Both the position numbers and the translations under genes were made by a program. Of a stretch of 64,000 nt of DNA, positions 12,834 through 26,464 are shown piece after piece. The notes below the pieces were generated by a model, which saw nothing but the letters and a program-made list of their open reading frames with translations, was not told the DNA's origin and did no database searches. Position 1 is the stretch's first letter. The number at the start of each line of letters is the position of its first letter. Source of the stretch: Datnioides undecimradiatus (taxonomy: Eukaryota; Chordata; Actinopteri; Lobotiformes; Datnioididae). Location of the stretch: assembly GCA_008933995.1 (NCBI GenBank), contig WARS01000026.1, positions 2,618,501-2,682,500 of the forward strand, written 5' to 3'.

Positions 12834-14075
12834 GACTGATCACAGCCCATAATTCCCTCTGTCTAAAAAGTGGGATGTCACAGAGAGGACTCCGATAAGA
12901 GATTCTGCTTTGTCACCCTTTGAAAAGGGTCCCTCTATCTGTGGTCACACTGCAAGAGGAAATTGCACACTCCACCAATCCAAGAGTGTGAGGTTGAGAA
13001 ATAATACCTTTGGAAAAGCCTGAAATAACCACTCAGAATACATACATACTACAGCTGCAGGGCAATTCCTTTCTATTTAACTAACCTGTTTGCTTTACTT
13101 GCTATAGACTGATCAACCAGGGACTTCTCTCCAGGTGACGCCACAACTTGCTGTAGGATATAGTCTTTGCTGTCAGCAGAACAACTGAAAAATGTTACCT
13201 ATACCTATGTCTTGATGAAAGTGACACTGATTCTTCTGATACAGCAGTAAAATGTCTATTGTTTGACAGATTTTTTCTCTATATTGCCTTGCTACAATGA
13301 TAGTGTTTTACGGTCAATAAGATTTATCCTAATACTGAATTTTAATATTGCTTAAAAAAAGTCAGGATGAAAATATTCCTGTCAAAATTTAATTGAAAGA
13401 CTGTCTTCTGCCTAAAATATTGAAAGATTATTTTGAGGGGATTTTAATGAAAACAACCTCCGTTTTCATTACTATTGCTTCTCTGTGTTTTTCATCAATA
13501 GTCAGTGTATTTACATCCTGTGATTAGCCATGTGTGTCACTGCTTTTAGTGTTGGTGGTGGCGTCCTCCATTTAAAAATGCCCAATTACACACAATGGAT
13601 TTGGAAACAATAACTGCTGCACATGGGGCTTTTATTGTGAAAGCAGCCACAGGACAAACAATGTCTTTGTGACAGGGGTTACCGCTGAAAGCAATAGCTC
13701 ATCAAATATGCATCTACAAAACAAGACAATGGTCACATTTGGCAAATTTTTTGACCAGGGATCAGTTTTAAATATTGCATGGAGTAATGCAACAAGAATG
13801 GGTAGAAAGACCTCTGACTTCTCAGAAATTTAATCAGCGCCTTTCATTGTGCTCTGCTTTTGTGTAGAAAACTGCTCACGTCATATACCAACTAGTCACA
13901 GTGTACCATGGAAAAATCATACTTGAAACTGAATCTGCATGTTTCCAAATCAACTGCTGACACTCTGTGTGCAGGACAGTTATGAAGCCTCTGTGACAAA
14001 AGTATTGATGAAGATTTGTTATCATGGTTCAAAGCTTTGGAAAGTTTTCTCTCTACTCTGCAAAATAGAGGAGGG

Positions 14076-14135
<60 letters not shown>
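14076..14135. repeat. Compound (CA)n(TA)n(CA)n microsatellite
   Basis: CA units flank a central block of about 13 TA units; the TA core is self-complementary and could extrude a cruciform. Confidence 0.97.
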
Positions 14136-14137
<2 letters not shown>

Positions 14138-16004
14138 ACAGACCAACACATTTCTCTGTGATAGCAGTGTGGTTTTTATGACCTGCTGTGTTGTTTTCTG
14201 ATTATACTCCACTCAGTGGCATGGACGCTTTCCAAAAACTGTATATACCGCTGAGCTACCTACTGTCTGGGGAGAGAGAAACACATGGTCCTTCAATAAA
14301 AGATAATAGAAATGACAATAAGATTTACCATCTTCATTCATCTTCTTCATTACCATCTCCCAGATACTGGGAATAAGCCAATCCACGAGCCTCACTTGCC
14401 CACCAGGTCTCCTGGAATACTGGTTATGTAAGGTTGGTAATTCATTACATTTAATAGGATGCTACACTGCAGTTGTGCTCCAGGGCTGCTACTTATTCAG
14501 TCTTTGATAACAGTTATAAAATCTACTCCTTATGAGTTCCTCTGTGAAAAAAAAAAAATCTCATGCAGCAAAATCTCTGAAGAAATCCTCTGAAAAGAAG
14601 CTCCTGTATAACAAATATACCTGTTGTACAATAAATCCAATATACTGCATGCTTACACAATAAACCAAAAATAGGTACTTTCATATATTTTGCAAACTGA
14701 GCTTATTTTTCTGTCACAGTGTGCGGTGCAAGAAAGCATTACAACCACAGTAGGCCATTTTGTTCCTTAGAGCACTCAGCAGCAGACAGGAGAAAATTGG
14801 TCTCAGAGGAGAAAAGCTACATTAATGTACTGTAACTGAAAAAAAAAAGTGTAGGGTACAGTGAAGTTACTTTCTAAAGACGTGACCCTGTTGAGGTGCT
14901 ACTAGCAAACTAACACAAGAATGGCCAAGCAAGTGCCTCCTCCTGGAGCTTTAAATGATGTCTGAACATGCTCCCTCCATCCAGGAGTCATTACAAATTG
15001 ATGATTACACCAGCTAGGTGTCAGAGTAGAGCTCTTTACCAGAACAAGAAGAACTCGATGGGGGCAAGAGGTTAATGATACTGAACGCATGCCTCATGAT
15101 TTTGCCTTCATTTTGATGCCACAGTGTCTTGGCACGGTCCTTTGGCTTAGCGAGGGGGATTTATGTGTGTTGCAAGCAAAGCAGAGCCACCAAAACATCA
15201 TGTTCATTAAATGTTTATACTCACTCATCATTTTACTTCAGGGGCCTATTTCTTCTATGCAGCAATGAATAAAGAGGGAAAAAAATGACTGTCTGACTGA
15301 CTGAAAATTGCTGTCTCTGGCGCGCAAATATATCTATCCACATGCAGCAAATGACATATAGAAAAGACTGAATTTCTCACTCCCCCTTCTATAGAGCAGA
15401 ATTAGGCTCCATCACAGCTGAATAAGTATGATGGGAAAGGACAGTGAGAGGCTTTTTAGTAATCATGCATGTCAGAGGAGATTTCACTCAGGCAGAAAAT
15501 GTGGAGTTAAGAAGAAGGCTGAAGTGCGAATAAACGAGGTAGGCAGGACCTGATGGATTCCAGAGGAGGATGACTGACCACTAATTGAGGAAGAGGCACC
15601 CCTGTTGTGTCTCACTGCATGTCGCTGAGACAATCGAGGGCAAATTAGGTTTCCTGAAGTCATACGGGAGATATAAGGTGTGATGGAGTATAATAGAGGC
15701 AAATGAAATGAGGTGATTTAGACTGAAAGATGCAGAGGACACAACTCCTTAGGGGAGCTTGCAACTACTGGAGTGTGAAAAGTTATAAGAACTTAGGTAT
15801 TATGAACCCACACAAGTCAAACTCTGTGTCCCTAACTTCTTATCATGGACAGTAGAGATGTCAAATCCAACATTACAGGTAACGTTTGACGCGGAAGCCA
15901 GTTCCACCCCGTTCACGCAATGTGAACAGTGCAGGGTGAGCCATGAATATGTCATTGACTGTGAGCTTGTGTGTGCGTCTGCATGTGTGTGCGCAGTGCA
16001 TGTT

Positions 16005-16230
16005 AAAGTCAAGTTAAGTTTATTTCTACAGCCCCAAAATGTCTCAATGGGCTTCCCAGGTTCAAACAACAACTGATCCTGACCCACGCAAACAAAAAAA
16101 TTAGCACATGAAGGTTAAAAAGGAAACCTTGTGAAAAGAAATTCAAAGACAGAAACTTCCCAAATTACTTACACAACTGAGGCAACAGTAGAAAACAGAA
16201 GATAGCAATTATAACAACTGAAGAGACAGT
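16005..16230 (+). repeat. Diverged teleost repeat starting AAGTCAAGTTAAGTTTATTT
   Basis: AAGTTTATTTCTACAGCCCC followed by AAAATGTCTCAATGGGCTT and an AAGGAAACCTTGTGAAAAG-like block resembles the common fish repeat with a TTTATTTATATAGCCC head. Heavily diverged, right end uncertain. Confidence 0.5.
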
Positions 16231-18585
16231 TGTAAACCCTAGGTGAAATGAGAGGTATCATTTGTAATTGTTCTCCAAAACACACATTACAAGTGTTTTC
16301 TTATAATGTCATCATTTGTCTGTGCTTTCTAAAATCTTTTCAGAAAACTGTGAAACTATATGCGGATATGACACAACTATGGCAAAAGGTTGGTGAACAA
16401 TCATGATCAACAACAGTCATAATTCTGGCAAAGGCTTCTGGAGATCTTTAGCACTTGCTGAAATGACTGACACTGTTATTTTGCTTGGATTGGCACTCTC
16501 AGTGGCCAAGGTCAGAATGTGCATGTGGGTGGAGAAGTGGGCAGCATAGTGAAAGACATATTTAAGTCAAGTCTCCATGCACATTTAGCACAAATTTTAC
16601 CATTTCCCAAAAATGAATTATACAGTGGAAATCAATTTCTATCCCTTCGTGTTTAGCAAATATAGATAAACTGATAAACTGATAACCGTTGCTGAGTCTC
16701 CAGTTGGATACAAATAAACCATTCAAAAAGTACTTCTCATGCAGATCAATGCATCTTTAGCTAATCCTCTCAGTCTTATTCATATTATCTGTTGAAAGAG
16801 GCTCTTTAATGTGCAGTATAGTATTAAATGTATTTGCTGATTAGTTAATTAGAGGTTGTTACTTAAAGTTGTGATGAACTGAAAAATGCCTTTTTAACCG
16901 TCTTTTAAATCACATCCACCATCACATCAGTTTTACAATGTATGCCAAAAAATGCATTTATTTCTAATCTTATATCAGAATATGATCATTTTTTGTTCCT
17001 GTAACATCATCAGCATGAACCAACCAAAAATATTCCAACCAATTATATCATGACATCCACATGTCAATCAATATTCAGCTATAAGCAGTTCGTCAAAGCT
17101 ACGCCTACTTCTCAATGGCATTTCACCTGCTTTCACCTGCTGCTTATATTTCACTCAGACGCTACCTGCTCTCAAAAACATTCATTAAACACAATGTACC
17201 ACTTTGAGTTAGATACACAATTTGAATCAAACGAAACATTTTGACACCTCACCTGGCTTATATACGCTGGGTCCCAAGGTGTTTTGCTGAGCAACAAATC
17301 CTCTCTGATTCATGGGAGACATCAGATGGTGTCAGCACTTTGACTCCCAGGCAACGGATGCCGGTTGCTGCAATTTAACTTGAGAGTTTATTTCATTTGT
17401 TCCAGCACATTTCAAATGATCTATCCACAAGTAGTGGACAGCAGTGCAGCTGAACTTTACAGAGAAATCAACCAAAGACACCAGTTTGTCTCAGCAGTAA
17501 CATCCACTACAACACCATGTTGCTACTACCATCAGCCTGAGCTTTTAACAGATAGAAGTATTTAAACGGTGCCTTGAGGGGGTGTCACATAATTGTAATA
17601 AAGATTGTTATAAAGAAAGACAGCGAGAGATAGAAAACCCCTCTACACACATAATACCCATCTGTTCTTATTGCTCCGTTGTGTGCATGAGCTTGTGTGT
17701 GTTTAGATGTTAAGCAGTAAGAGTACACAGCATACAAAAGGATCAAGTATTTTCATGGTGTAGCGCAGGACAAAGCCATTACAGTAATCAGTCTGTGTTG
17801 AGTGGAATTGAACAAACCAAATATGCAGGCTTTCATGTTAGTGCTCCAACAGGATTTAAGAGTCGATTGTGTGATTATCTCTGGCCAAATGACGCCTTTT
17901 GCACCAGTTTTACTTGCCATTTTCATCCATTACACTCTCTCCCGCCTTTTCACAACAATTTGTGATGTTAAAAAAACTAAATTTGGCGAGGAAACAATCC
18001 GAGCCTCACATCAGCACATTGGGTTTTATGGATGTAACATTTCTGCTATGCAAAAAGCAAAAGACGGACAGCTCCAGGAGGAATCATTGGTAAACAAATC
18101 CGATGACAGGTTTCAGAAAAGCAACATTACAATATGGTGGCATAGCAGGTGAAAATGACCTGAATCAGATGTTGTTTTCCTTAAAACGCCAACCGCAGTG
18201 TGTTTGGCAAAAAGTACTGATTTAAAAATGACATTTTAAAAAACCTCATTCATGCCAGATTGTTTTCAAGTTCACTGTCACATATAACATGTTCAAGCCT
18301 CTGTCTTGGTGATTCTTGAGGAAACATGTTCAGCACAAGGACAGTGAGGTTTAGGACAAATAATCATTTTTAATGTTAATCAAAGCAGTGCGCCAAAACA
18401 CATTATCACTGAGTGTTTGAAAGAGATAATTGGAGCCACATGAGAATGCAGCTGTGATATCAAAGTTAAAGTTGATGACTTTTTTATAGTAAAATATGAA
18501 CTTCTAATTTTTTACCATTGTTATCTCTGTTAGGCGTAAGCCTGCAGGGGATTATGCTTTGACTGTGCGTGTCAGTGTGTCTGCA

Positions 18586-18610
18586 TGTGTGTGTGTGTGT
18601 GTGTGTGTGT
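18586..18610. repeat. (TG)n microsatellite
   Basis: About 12 TG units inside a longer degenerate TG-rich run. Confidence 0.95.
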
Positions 18611-19249
18611 ATCTCTCAGCAGCTAATCTTGCATACTACTGGACCCATCAGCCGAGTATTTTTGTGCACATTTATGAGAGTATGCTCAAGGATCATTTAT
18701 GAATGTGTTGATTCACAATTGTTGGCAAACTATTTTATTCATGTTATTGACTGCGCTGTGTTATGCCACCAACTGATGATGCCTCACTCTTCTTTACTGG
18801 CAGGTTAGTGTGGCCATCGAGCACAAACTGCTTCAGTTTAGAATCTTGTTTCAGCCTGGGACAACGTACATGGTGATCAGGTTAGTGGTGGGTTCTTCCG
18901 TTGGTGTTACAAGGACATTTTGTCTGAGGTTTGTCTCCATAGGGCCTGTCTGTTCTAGTTATACTTTAATAAAGTCACCTGAATATTGTCTCCTCTTCAT
19001 TGCACTACGCTCATGCGCACACACTGGACACACATCCTGCCCTGCGCTGCTTGTTCCCCAACCACAAGCTCCTAGACATGCCTAGTGGAGCTCTGCACTC
19101 TGCTTAGTCCTCTCTTTTACTTCTAATTGACTCCTTTAGGGTGTGCCAAAGTCTTAAGATTTAACTTTTGACTGTTCAGAGTTGCTTAGCTGTTGGTGGA
19201 TAGCTTCCTCATTGTAGTACCTGACAATAAGTGATACATTTACTTTTCT

Positions 19250-19640
19250 AGCCATGCTAGAAACTGGATCTATGGCAATGTTGGTTGGTTGTATGTTGGT
19301 CCAGACTGCCAACTAGCTCTCATCCAAACTCAAAAACAATGGATCAGCCTACACTTTTCTACAGTTCCTGATTCCCAGATGATAAATCACACAGACTCTC
19401 TATTTGTTATGTTGTTCAGTAGTTTATGACCAAAAACCTGGCTGGGAACTATGGTCCTTCCAGCCACCCACCAGTGTGAATTTGTAAAAGACGGTAACTT
19501 TATAGCCACTAAACATCAGCAGTTTAATACTGTCAGTGTGAGAATGTTAAACTCAAATAACTAACTCAGTTTAACTCAAAGCACCGTTGTGTCTAAGTAA
19601 TGCTTATAGAGCCAGAGACTCATAACCCTGATTATCCTCA
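19250..19640 (+). repeat. Diverged copy of a widespread percomorph interspersed repeat (GGTCCAGACTG...CTCAAAGCACCG family)
   Basis: Shared landmarks in order: CTAGAAACTGGATCTATGGC, AATGTTGGTTGGTTG, GGTCCAGACTG, AGTTTATGACCAAAAACCTG, CTAAACATCAGCAGTTTAAT, CTCAAAGCACCGTTGTGTCT. About 390 nt, no intact coding sequence. Confidence 0.8.
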
Positions 19641-22600
19641 GAGGTGCAAGTACAAATGTTTGCATGAACACAAACACTGATAAACCTATCTTACAGCACT
19701 TTGATGACAACCACAGACGAATGTCATGACAAATGTTAATAAACTATTCAGCTAACGAATGAATGATTGAGCAATGAATGGGTTTTGAAGCTAGCAAAAC
19801 ATGTAACTCTGCTGAAGCCTACCAAAGAAATCTGGTGCTTGTAGAATGGAGAGCCAGACTCTTTGACTGGAAAAGCCACAGCTCAAATACTGTTGGGATA
19901 CTGGCCAGGTGTTTCCAATTGCACTGACAAACTAAGCCAGGAAATTAGCCAAGAAGCACCTTTTTGCACTGGTGTTCATGTCTGGATAGAAACAGAAAAC
20001 TGGTCATCCGTGTGCTGGCCATGGTCACATCACGCAGCACACAATGAAATCAACAAGTTCAATTAGCACGATGACTAGCTTGTACTGCAAAATCCATTAC
20101 ATCAATGTGTTACACTCCTTAGGAGCATTGTGAGTCACAATGCTAAATAAAATATAATAAATAAATATGAGCAACATTTGAGCAATGAATGGGCCACACA
20201 GTTACACCACTACTAGCAGGATTTGTGCCCATGAACCACTGAACCTAATTGATATGTGCCAAGTGGATTCAGTGTCATGTAGGCCTACCATACAGATTCT
20301 GTTACGCACAGAGTGATGAAGCATTGCTCCATAATAACAATTGGCCCTTTGTGCCTTTGTGTGTGTGTGTGCAGCAGGTGGCACCTGAATCTATATTTGA
20401 CATGTCCCCAGTCGAGAAACCACTTTTAATGAAGTTCAGCTGTAATTGTGATTTGGACACAGACCTCGTGGTTACACCTGTCTTTCCAATGCGACTTTTG
20501 TGCTCATTAGCCAGATAGCTCTAACCACGGAGGAACAAACCAGGAAAGCTTTTTAAAAACATGATGGATGTGCTGCAGATGATTGTGTGTGGGATTAGAT
20601 CGGTGTAAGATTGCAAACCGGCGTGACTGCAATGAAAGTGGAGCAAAATGTGCTCTGTCATTATAAATATGTCTTGAAAACTACATTTGACAAACAACTG
20701 TCATTGCCTCCATCAAAATAATTATTACAATAAATCACAACGATGTAGCTTCTCCAGAGAAACGCTTAATGTCCTCCAGAATCACGACTCCTTTATCATA
20801 CTTTATTTACTTCTTCAAGTAGGTTATTGCACCAAAGGGGTCCACTCTGACCCACTTACAACTCTGCATGATAATTTTTCATTTCAAACTTTAAGCCAGG
20901 CAAGGTTTATTATCAATTTACTTGGAGACATTTTAAGTTTTCCATGTTGCCGGGCTTTTTTGGCGGTCCAGTTCTCTGCTAAATTATTTGACATGTACAC
21001 CAGGATCAAAAGCTCTAATGGATCTTATGCGGCCCTGTGTGTTATGCAAATTGAGGTGTTTTAATGAAGGCGACATGAATAATTCAGGAGTTGTGATCCA
21101 CAAGAAATGCACCGCAGGAACAAATTCATAGAAAAAGAATTGCTTTGGAAAAATAAAAATTGACGTTGAAGTAGCTCTCCCTCCTGTTTGATATCCAGGG
21201 CTGCTCATCATTTGCTTATTAACAAACGTCAGCAAACTGAAATAACCCATTTAATTAGTTTGTAAAGAACAAGAGATGCACTCACTCTGTCCACTCAACT
21301 GCTCTCTTGCCACTGCCAGCCTTTGGTACTTTGATAAAACTAAAAGCAAATATCAGGGTAAGGTTTCAAACTCAATTTGTCTTTTCGGGGGAGCTGGGGG
21401 AGGGTTGTTTGTACAATACCAGGGTGTGATTACTGCCTACAAAGAAAAAAGGAAAAAAAAAAGGAACACACTCTGCTGCACTTTGAGTTCTGACATTTTT
21501 TAAAATAGACCAATTGAATCATTATTAACAAGGATTTTGATGCACTAAAAATAACATTAAAAACATCACTGCAGGTGAGCAGGTGGAGTGTTCAAACGTG
21601 AACAAATACAAAAGTCGGTTTTGATTATGGTTCCTCGGCTGTGGAAGTTAAGGATGCCATTTTTCACACAGCTGTGTCGCAGAGACTTTGAGCAGACTCA
21701 CGTATTGTGTATAGATTGTGGTTTGTGCCAAGTTGTTGCTTTGACAGCCCTGGGCTAAGAAAGGAAGGTGAGAATTATTCACCACCCACACAGCACTTAC
21801 AAGTCTCTTATCTAATCCTCCAGCAGTAGTCTAGATGAAATCCTTTGCTGGATCAAACTCAGGACTTGTTGACCTTAAAGAGCCTGAATGATACGCACCT
21901 GAGTTGTGTTCATCATTCATCAAGCTACATTTTCTTGATATAAGTGTCAATATCTGGTGTGAGCATCATTTTTACCATCTGCTCTCATTGGTAACTAATT
22001 ACTCCTTTCAAAACTACTTATTACTACATATAAAGGTAGTTAGTTGCTTGAGAAAGTAACATTTACATCACACTTGAATGTCCTCAATTCTGATTTTAAT
22101 GCACAGAAAGCGTTATTATTTCATTGTAGCTATGGCACATTGTGGGACAGCTACCCTTAAGAGAGCAGCAACAACTAGCATTCCTACCTGTAAGATACAC
22201 TTGTATTGTCTTGGTTAGACAGTAAGATCTGGTAGAAAACTCACACGGTGCTGGATGTAATTGTTAATTGAACATTTGTGCAGTATAGAATTATGCTTAA
22301 TTAACCCAAGTTTCTTTAATTGATATGAGAAACATAAACCTACGTGAACCTGTCTTGTCCCACCACAGTGTCAGATGACGTTGGGTGGTAAACTGGAAAA
22401 TCAGGAGAAAATCTGTCTGCAGATGTCCATTAAATTTTCACAAAAGACTGCTTTTAAACTTCACTAACTGTATTTGCAGTTGTAACTGCATTTCAGAGGT
22501 GATAGAATTACTCTGGACAATGCTTACAGGTACAGTAATGTAATGCAGACACTGTCCTACTGAGCATGCAAGTGTCCACTTTGTCCTGTGCAGATGTCTC

Positions 22601-24817
22601 TAAAGCGCCCCCCTGTTCTCTGACACAGCCAGGCTGACTTTGTAATCATATTACCAATGCATGTCTCATTAGTTTCTGCCATGGCTGAGTGTTTCTGCCT
22701 CCTCCTGCTCTACTCATACCCTCACACACACACGCACAAACATCCACTCAATTGCTGGCTGGCATTTGAGAGTGTCTGGGCTTGCATCTAAAGCAGTTTA
22801 CCAGGGAAATAATAGGCCTCTAAAAGGATTCTCTGTATGCAGAATCATCCCATTCCATTTGCATTCTAGTGAGACAAATTAAATTTTAGCAGAAGGTGAG
22901 CATAGCACCATGTTGAGGAAACAAAAGAATGAGCAGAAAAGGAAGGAGGACTCCTGAGACCTTAATTAGATGGGAGTTTTTCAGGACGTTATTGTGACTG
23001 GGACAACTGTTATTTGGTTAGGGTTAGGTTTGATGTGTTTAACTATATGTGTTTTTTAAACAGGAGCTATTAGAAGCTACAGGTTTGAAAAACGAAACAA
23101 ACACTCAGAAAGCGATAGACAAGAACTCATTTTATGCTGTTCTATTAACATGAAAGCCTGTCTAGACACTGATGTCTTGCTCGACAGCTGTGTCTTTTTC
23201 TTGCACTGGATTTCAAAATAAGGATGAGCCGAGACATTCATCCCACATCCACTAAAAAAAAAAAAAGGCAGACAATGAGTGAAGGCCAGTGGAAGAATAT
23301 GAAAAATATCATTCTGATTGCGTGTCAAGGTCATGAGCCTCCTTTTCTTCATCTGCAGCGTTGCTGAATAAAGAGTTGCAGTCAAATAACCTTCAATGCA
23401 CATTCTCCCCTTTTTCTTCATCCACCCTTAACCCCTTTCTCTGGTAGAGTGCTCAGAGTTTGTCCTTGAGAGAATTTATGTGTTGCACTCAATAGGCCTG
23501 ACTGGCTGTTTGTCCATTTAAAAAAGCCAAAGATGTGACATTGGTTTAACCCCTGATACCGATTCCTATGCAAATGTTTTAACTGCATTCCTTCAAAAGC
23601 CACCTAAGAGAAGAATGTCTTCCAGGAGAGCATCTCCTGAAACACCTGTCACAGTTCCCCTTTCTGTGAACCCGGAGGTGTTCATTATTGATGAGATCTT
23701 CATGGACATCGTGCTACCTCCTTCCTTGCTGGGTAGTTACAGCGTATACTCGATATCTCGCACCCTGAGAAAACTGCAAATCTTCCCTGCGTGCTACAGT
23801 TTTTGCACATTGTCCTGTCCTTCCAGCGTCTTCGGTTGTTTTAAAGTTGATGCGACGAGTGGTTGAGTGGTTACAGCCCCGCGGTTACTAGGCTGAACTC
23901 ACAGCATGTGTGAGTATGCTATCGATTTCTTCCCACCAGGCAATTTCCAGGGCACTTAGCCTAAATATCAGCTCCGATCAAATCGACTGAAAGGGAGTGA
24001 TCCGCTTTGAGCTCGGATCTACGAGTTTGTGTGTGAGTGTGCAGTTTCCATCAGTGATAACATGAGCATAACATCATGCAACAAACCAGGCTGCTCCATT
24101 CAACATGGATTCAGGTGATGTTAACATCCTGACCTTTGCTTGTTCCAAAATAAGGCTATTATGACTTTTGAAAGGTCACCTACACGTCCTCAGAATAGAT
24201 TTAGTGGAGCAAAAAAAGCAGCTTGTGTGACACTCAGGGAGGCTTTGACTAGAGTAATCTTTTGTTGTTGTTTAGAGGTTTTAACGTTCCACGGAGAAAG
24301 CAATTTTAAAACGGATGAGGGCGTAATCCCCGACAATACAGGGATTATCTCTTTAAATGACCTTTATCTTGCCATGAGGCATGGAGTGCTTTTCAACTCC
24401 ACTATCCCAAGTCTGGTTTGATTACGGCTACACTGCCTATTTATAATCACAGGCTATAGACAGACTATACAGCTGCAAAGAGGCTGTGAATTCAAAATGG
24501 AAGATAAGGGACTTCAAGGTACTTTAAAGATACAGAGGGAGAGGTGAGAGGACTTGACCAAGGGGAAGCTGAAATAAAGTTAAATAAACATGGTTGTTTT
24601 GTTATGACTTATCCTTTAACAGGTCTGACTGCATCTGTAACAAAGGGTTGATAAATTATGGAGAGAATCAGAAAGTAGCCAGTTGTTTAAGAGGGAATGA
24701 AGCTCCCACCAAATGGCAGTCGAGTCAAGCATCTCCTTTCTACGTTAGTTAGAATCTCTGCCTCATCAAAGGTGCAATATTTTCCCCTCAGATATTGAAT
24801 GGGAGAGCGAACACTGC

Positions 24818-24870
24818 TTTGGTTCGGATAATTGGCGCCACGGGACTTGCCGCCAATTATCTGAACCAAG
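24818..24870. repeat. Inverted repeat: 20-bp arms, 13-nt loop
   Basis: TTTGGTTCGGATAATTGGCG pairs with CGCCAATTATCTGAACCAAG over 20 positions (18 Watson-Crick plus 2 G-U pairs), with loop CCACGGGACTTGC. It lies about 1.3 kb beyond the chl1 3' UTR. It could be a MITE or transposon-end remnant or a structured RNA. Confidence 0.85.
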
Positions 24871-26164
24871 TAATGGGAAAGTGATTCACCATAGATGTTG
24901 ACTATATTTCATAGAAAAACCTTTCACCATATGACCTTTTTTGCACTTTTTGGTTTGCAAGTCAGACAGCTTACTGGATCATGTTGTTTTGCAAGAGTCC
25001 AGTGGTGAAAGCTAACCGTGAGAAATAAGCCAATGAAACATTTAGTACTTTGTAGCTAGCACCGCTACTGTATCCTGTTTAAATACATCTGTTTAAGTAA
25101 GATTGTTGAATGGGTCAAATCTCAACTTTATTTGAGTTCTATCCTTGATGAATATTTTAGCAACATGCATTATGCATTTGAGGGCACACTGCATGTATTT
25201 CTGAGAAAATATTTGTGTTTGACCTTTGGGAATATCTATCTTAATTCTTACAATATCCCTTTGTACTTAATTTGTGAGTATGCTGTACTATTTTAGAAAT
25301 GGCTACGCACCAAGGAAGGTATTTTTCTTTTGATGTATTCACACATCATGCTCAGTGGAATGTCAACTCAACTTTAAAGTGAGCTCACCATAGAAGAGGG
25401 CGCTTTTTTAAATCACAGAAAAGGAGCAGCAAATAGAAACTGATGAATCATTGCACCAAAAAAAACCCCCAAAAAACCCAAAGGAAGTACCCAACATTAA
25501 CTTCAAGATAATAAATAGCCCAGCTGCATGATCGTTTGAAAGGGATGTAGAGTGATTCACACTTTGATATCCAGCAGAATAAAAATACATGATTAAAAAA
25601 GTCTTTAGTTTCCAAACTTTCTCTTCTGTACTGGGGAGGCCCTTAGGTGTTACTTAGCTTCATTCATAAATGAGTTTTGATGAGTTCCTTAAATAAATGT
25701 ATTCATTATGACACTCCAGAGATGACTGCAGCAAAACACTTAGCACTTCTTCCTAAAAATAAAACACCCTATACAGTATATCCAGGCTGTAATCAGAACA
25801 CCGAAACAGTCAATTAAAGATATGTTTGACATAACTGAAATAAGTATGTTTAAGATAATATGTATCACCAGCAATTTGATTTTAAACAAATTATCAACTT
25901 TACCATGTTTTACAAACGTTAACAAAAATCCCAAATGTATCCATAAACTATGCAACAGTGGACAGGAAAGCATTTGTAACTCACTAATAATTTCAAGTCT
26001 TGGAAACCATTCTGTCTTCAATGAACAGGACGTCCTGTACTATGTGCTAAATATTTGAACACATGTTATAAAATACATATGTATGTCAGTTTATAAAAGT
26101 GTTGTAAATGTTAATCCTCTGCCTTTTGGGAAAGAACAAAATCAACAAACACCTCTGAGGTTAA

Positions 26165-26464
26165 AGTTGATAAGTACAAAAACACTTTATTATCAATAAT
26201 AAGATCATGAGACACTCGAATAATACAGGTCTTTCTCTCACAGTATGTACAAAGACTCCCATGGTATTCATACTGATGTGTAAGGTGGGTGTATTCTCTC
26301 CTTTCCGGTCCCCAGGCAAAACTTTTGTAAAAAACGTCTGCACATTTGAGTCATTTTTATTCCCCCATATTTGGCTATTCAAACTATATTTAATGCCAGG
26401 GAAGCTGAATTTAAAAAGTGTCTTGAAAGGATTTGAAGTAGACCGTTTCAACTGGAGCCAGGCT
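26165..26464 (-). other. chl1: chl1 3' UTR (short form)
   Basis: From the stop to the first likely cleavage zone is about 300 nt. AATAAA occurs at 26361-26356 and again at 26191-26186. The end is approximate, and longer forms cannot be excluded from sequence. Confidence 0.55.
26186..26191 (-). terminator. chl1: AATAAA polyadenylation signal for chl1
   Basis: A canonical hexamer on the minus strand 274 nt after the stop codon, the second of two in the 3' UTR. Which is used is not determinable here. Confidence 0.5.

Larger units (their letters stand above)
5022..26160. other. Intergenic region between the unidentified exons and chl1
   Basis: About 21 kb without a gene I can support. It holds the repeats and microsatellites listed separately, a hairpin at 24818-24870, and stretches near 20.8-21.1 kb and 23.6-24.4 kb of richer sequence that could be conserved non-coding elements. 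Open frames up to about 125 codons occur but lack exon structure or protein-like composition. Confidence 0.6.

Noticed and set aside
17802-18152. 116-codon plus-strand open frame
   Set aside because: Isolated, random-looking composition, overlapping another open frame; no family features.
20687-21064. 125-codon plus-strand open frame
   Set aside because: No splice or promoter context, unlikely composition, no recognisable motif; probably chance in a possible conserved non-coding stretch.
23715-23780. Minus-strand segment GARYRVYAVTTQQG that looks like an FNIII F-G strand
   Set aside because: Only about 19 codons before a stop, no donor in frame, and chl1 is already complete upstream.
23852-23920. 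GACGAGTGGTTGAGTGGTTA resembles the 5' part (A box) of a serine tRNA or tRNA-derived SINE
   Set aside because: No matching B box, anticodon stem or acceptor stem follows within tRNA distance; at most a decayed SINE head.
26161-26451. 96-codon minus-strand open frame just after the chl1 stop
   Set aside because: It lies in the 3' UTR after the TAA and overlaps polyadenylation signals; not conserved-looking protein.
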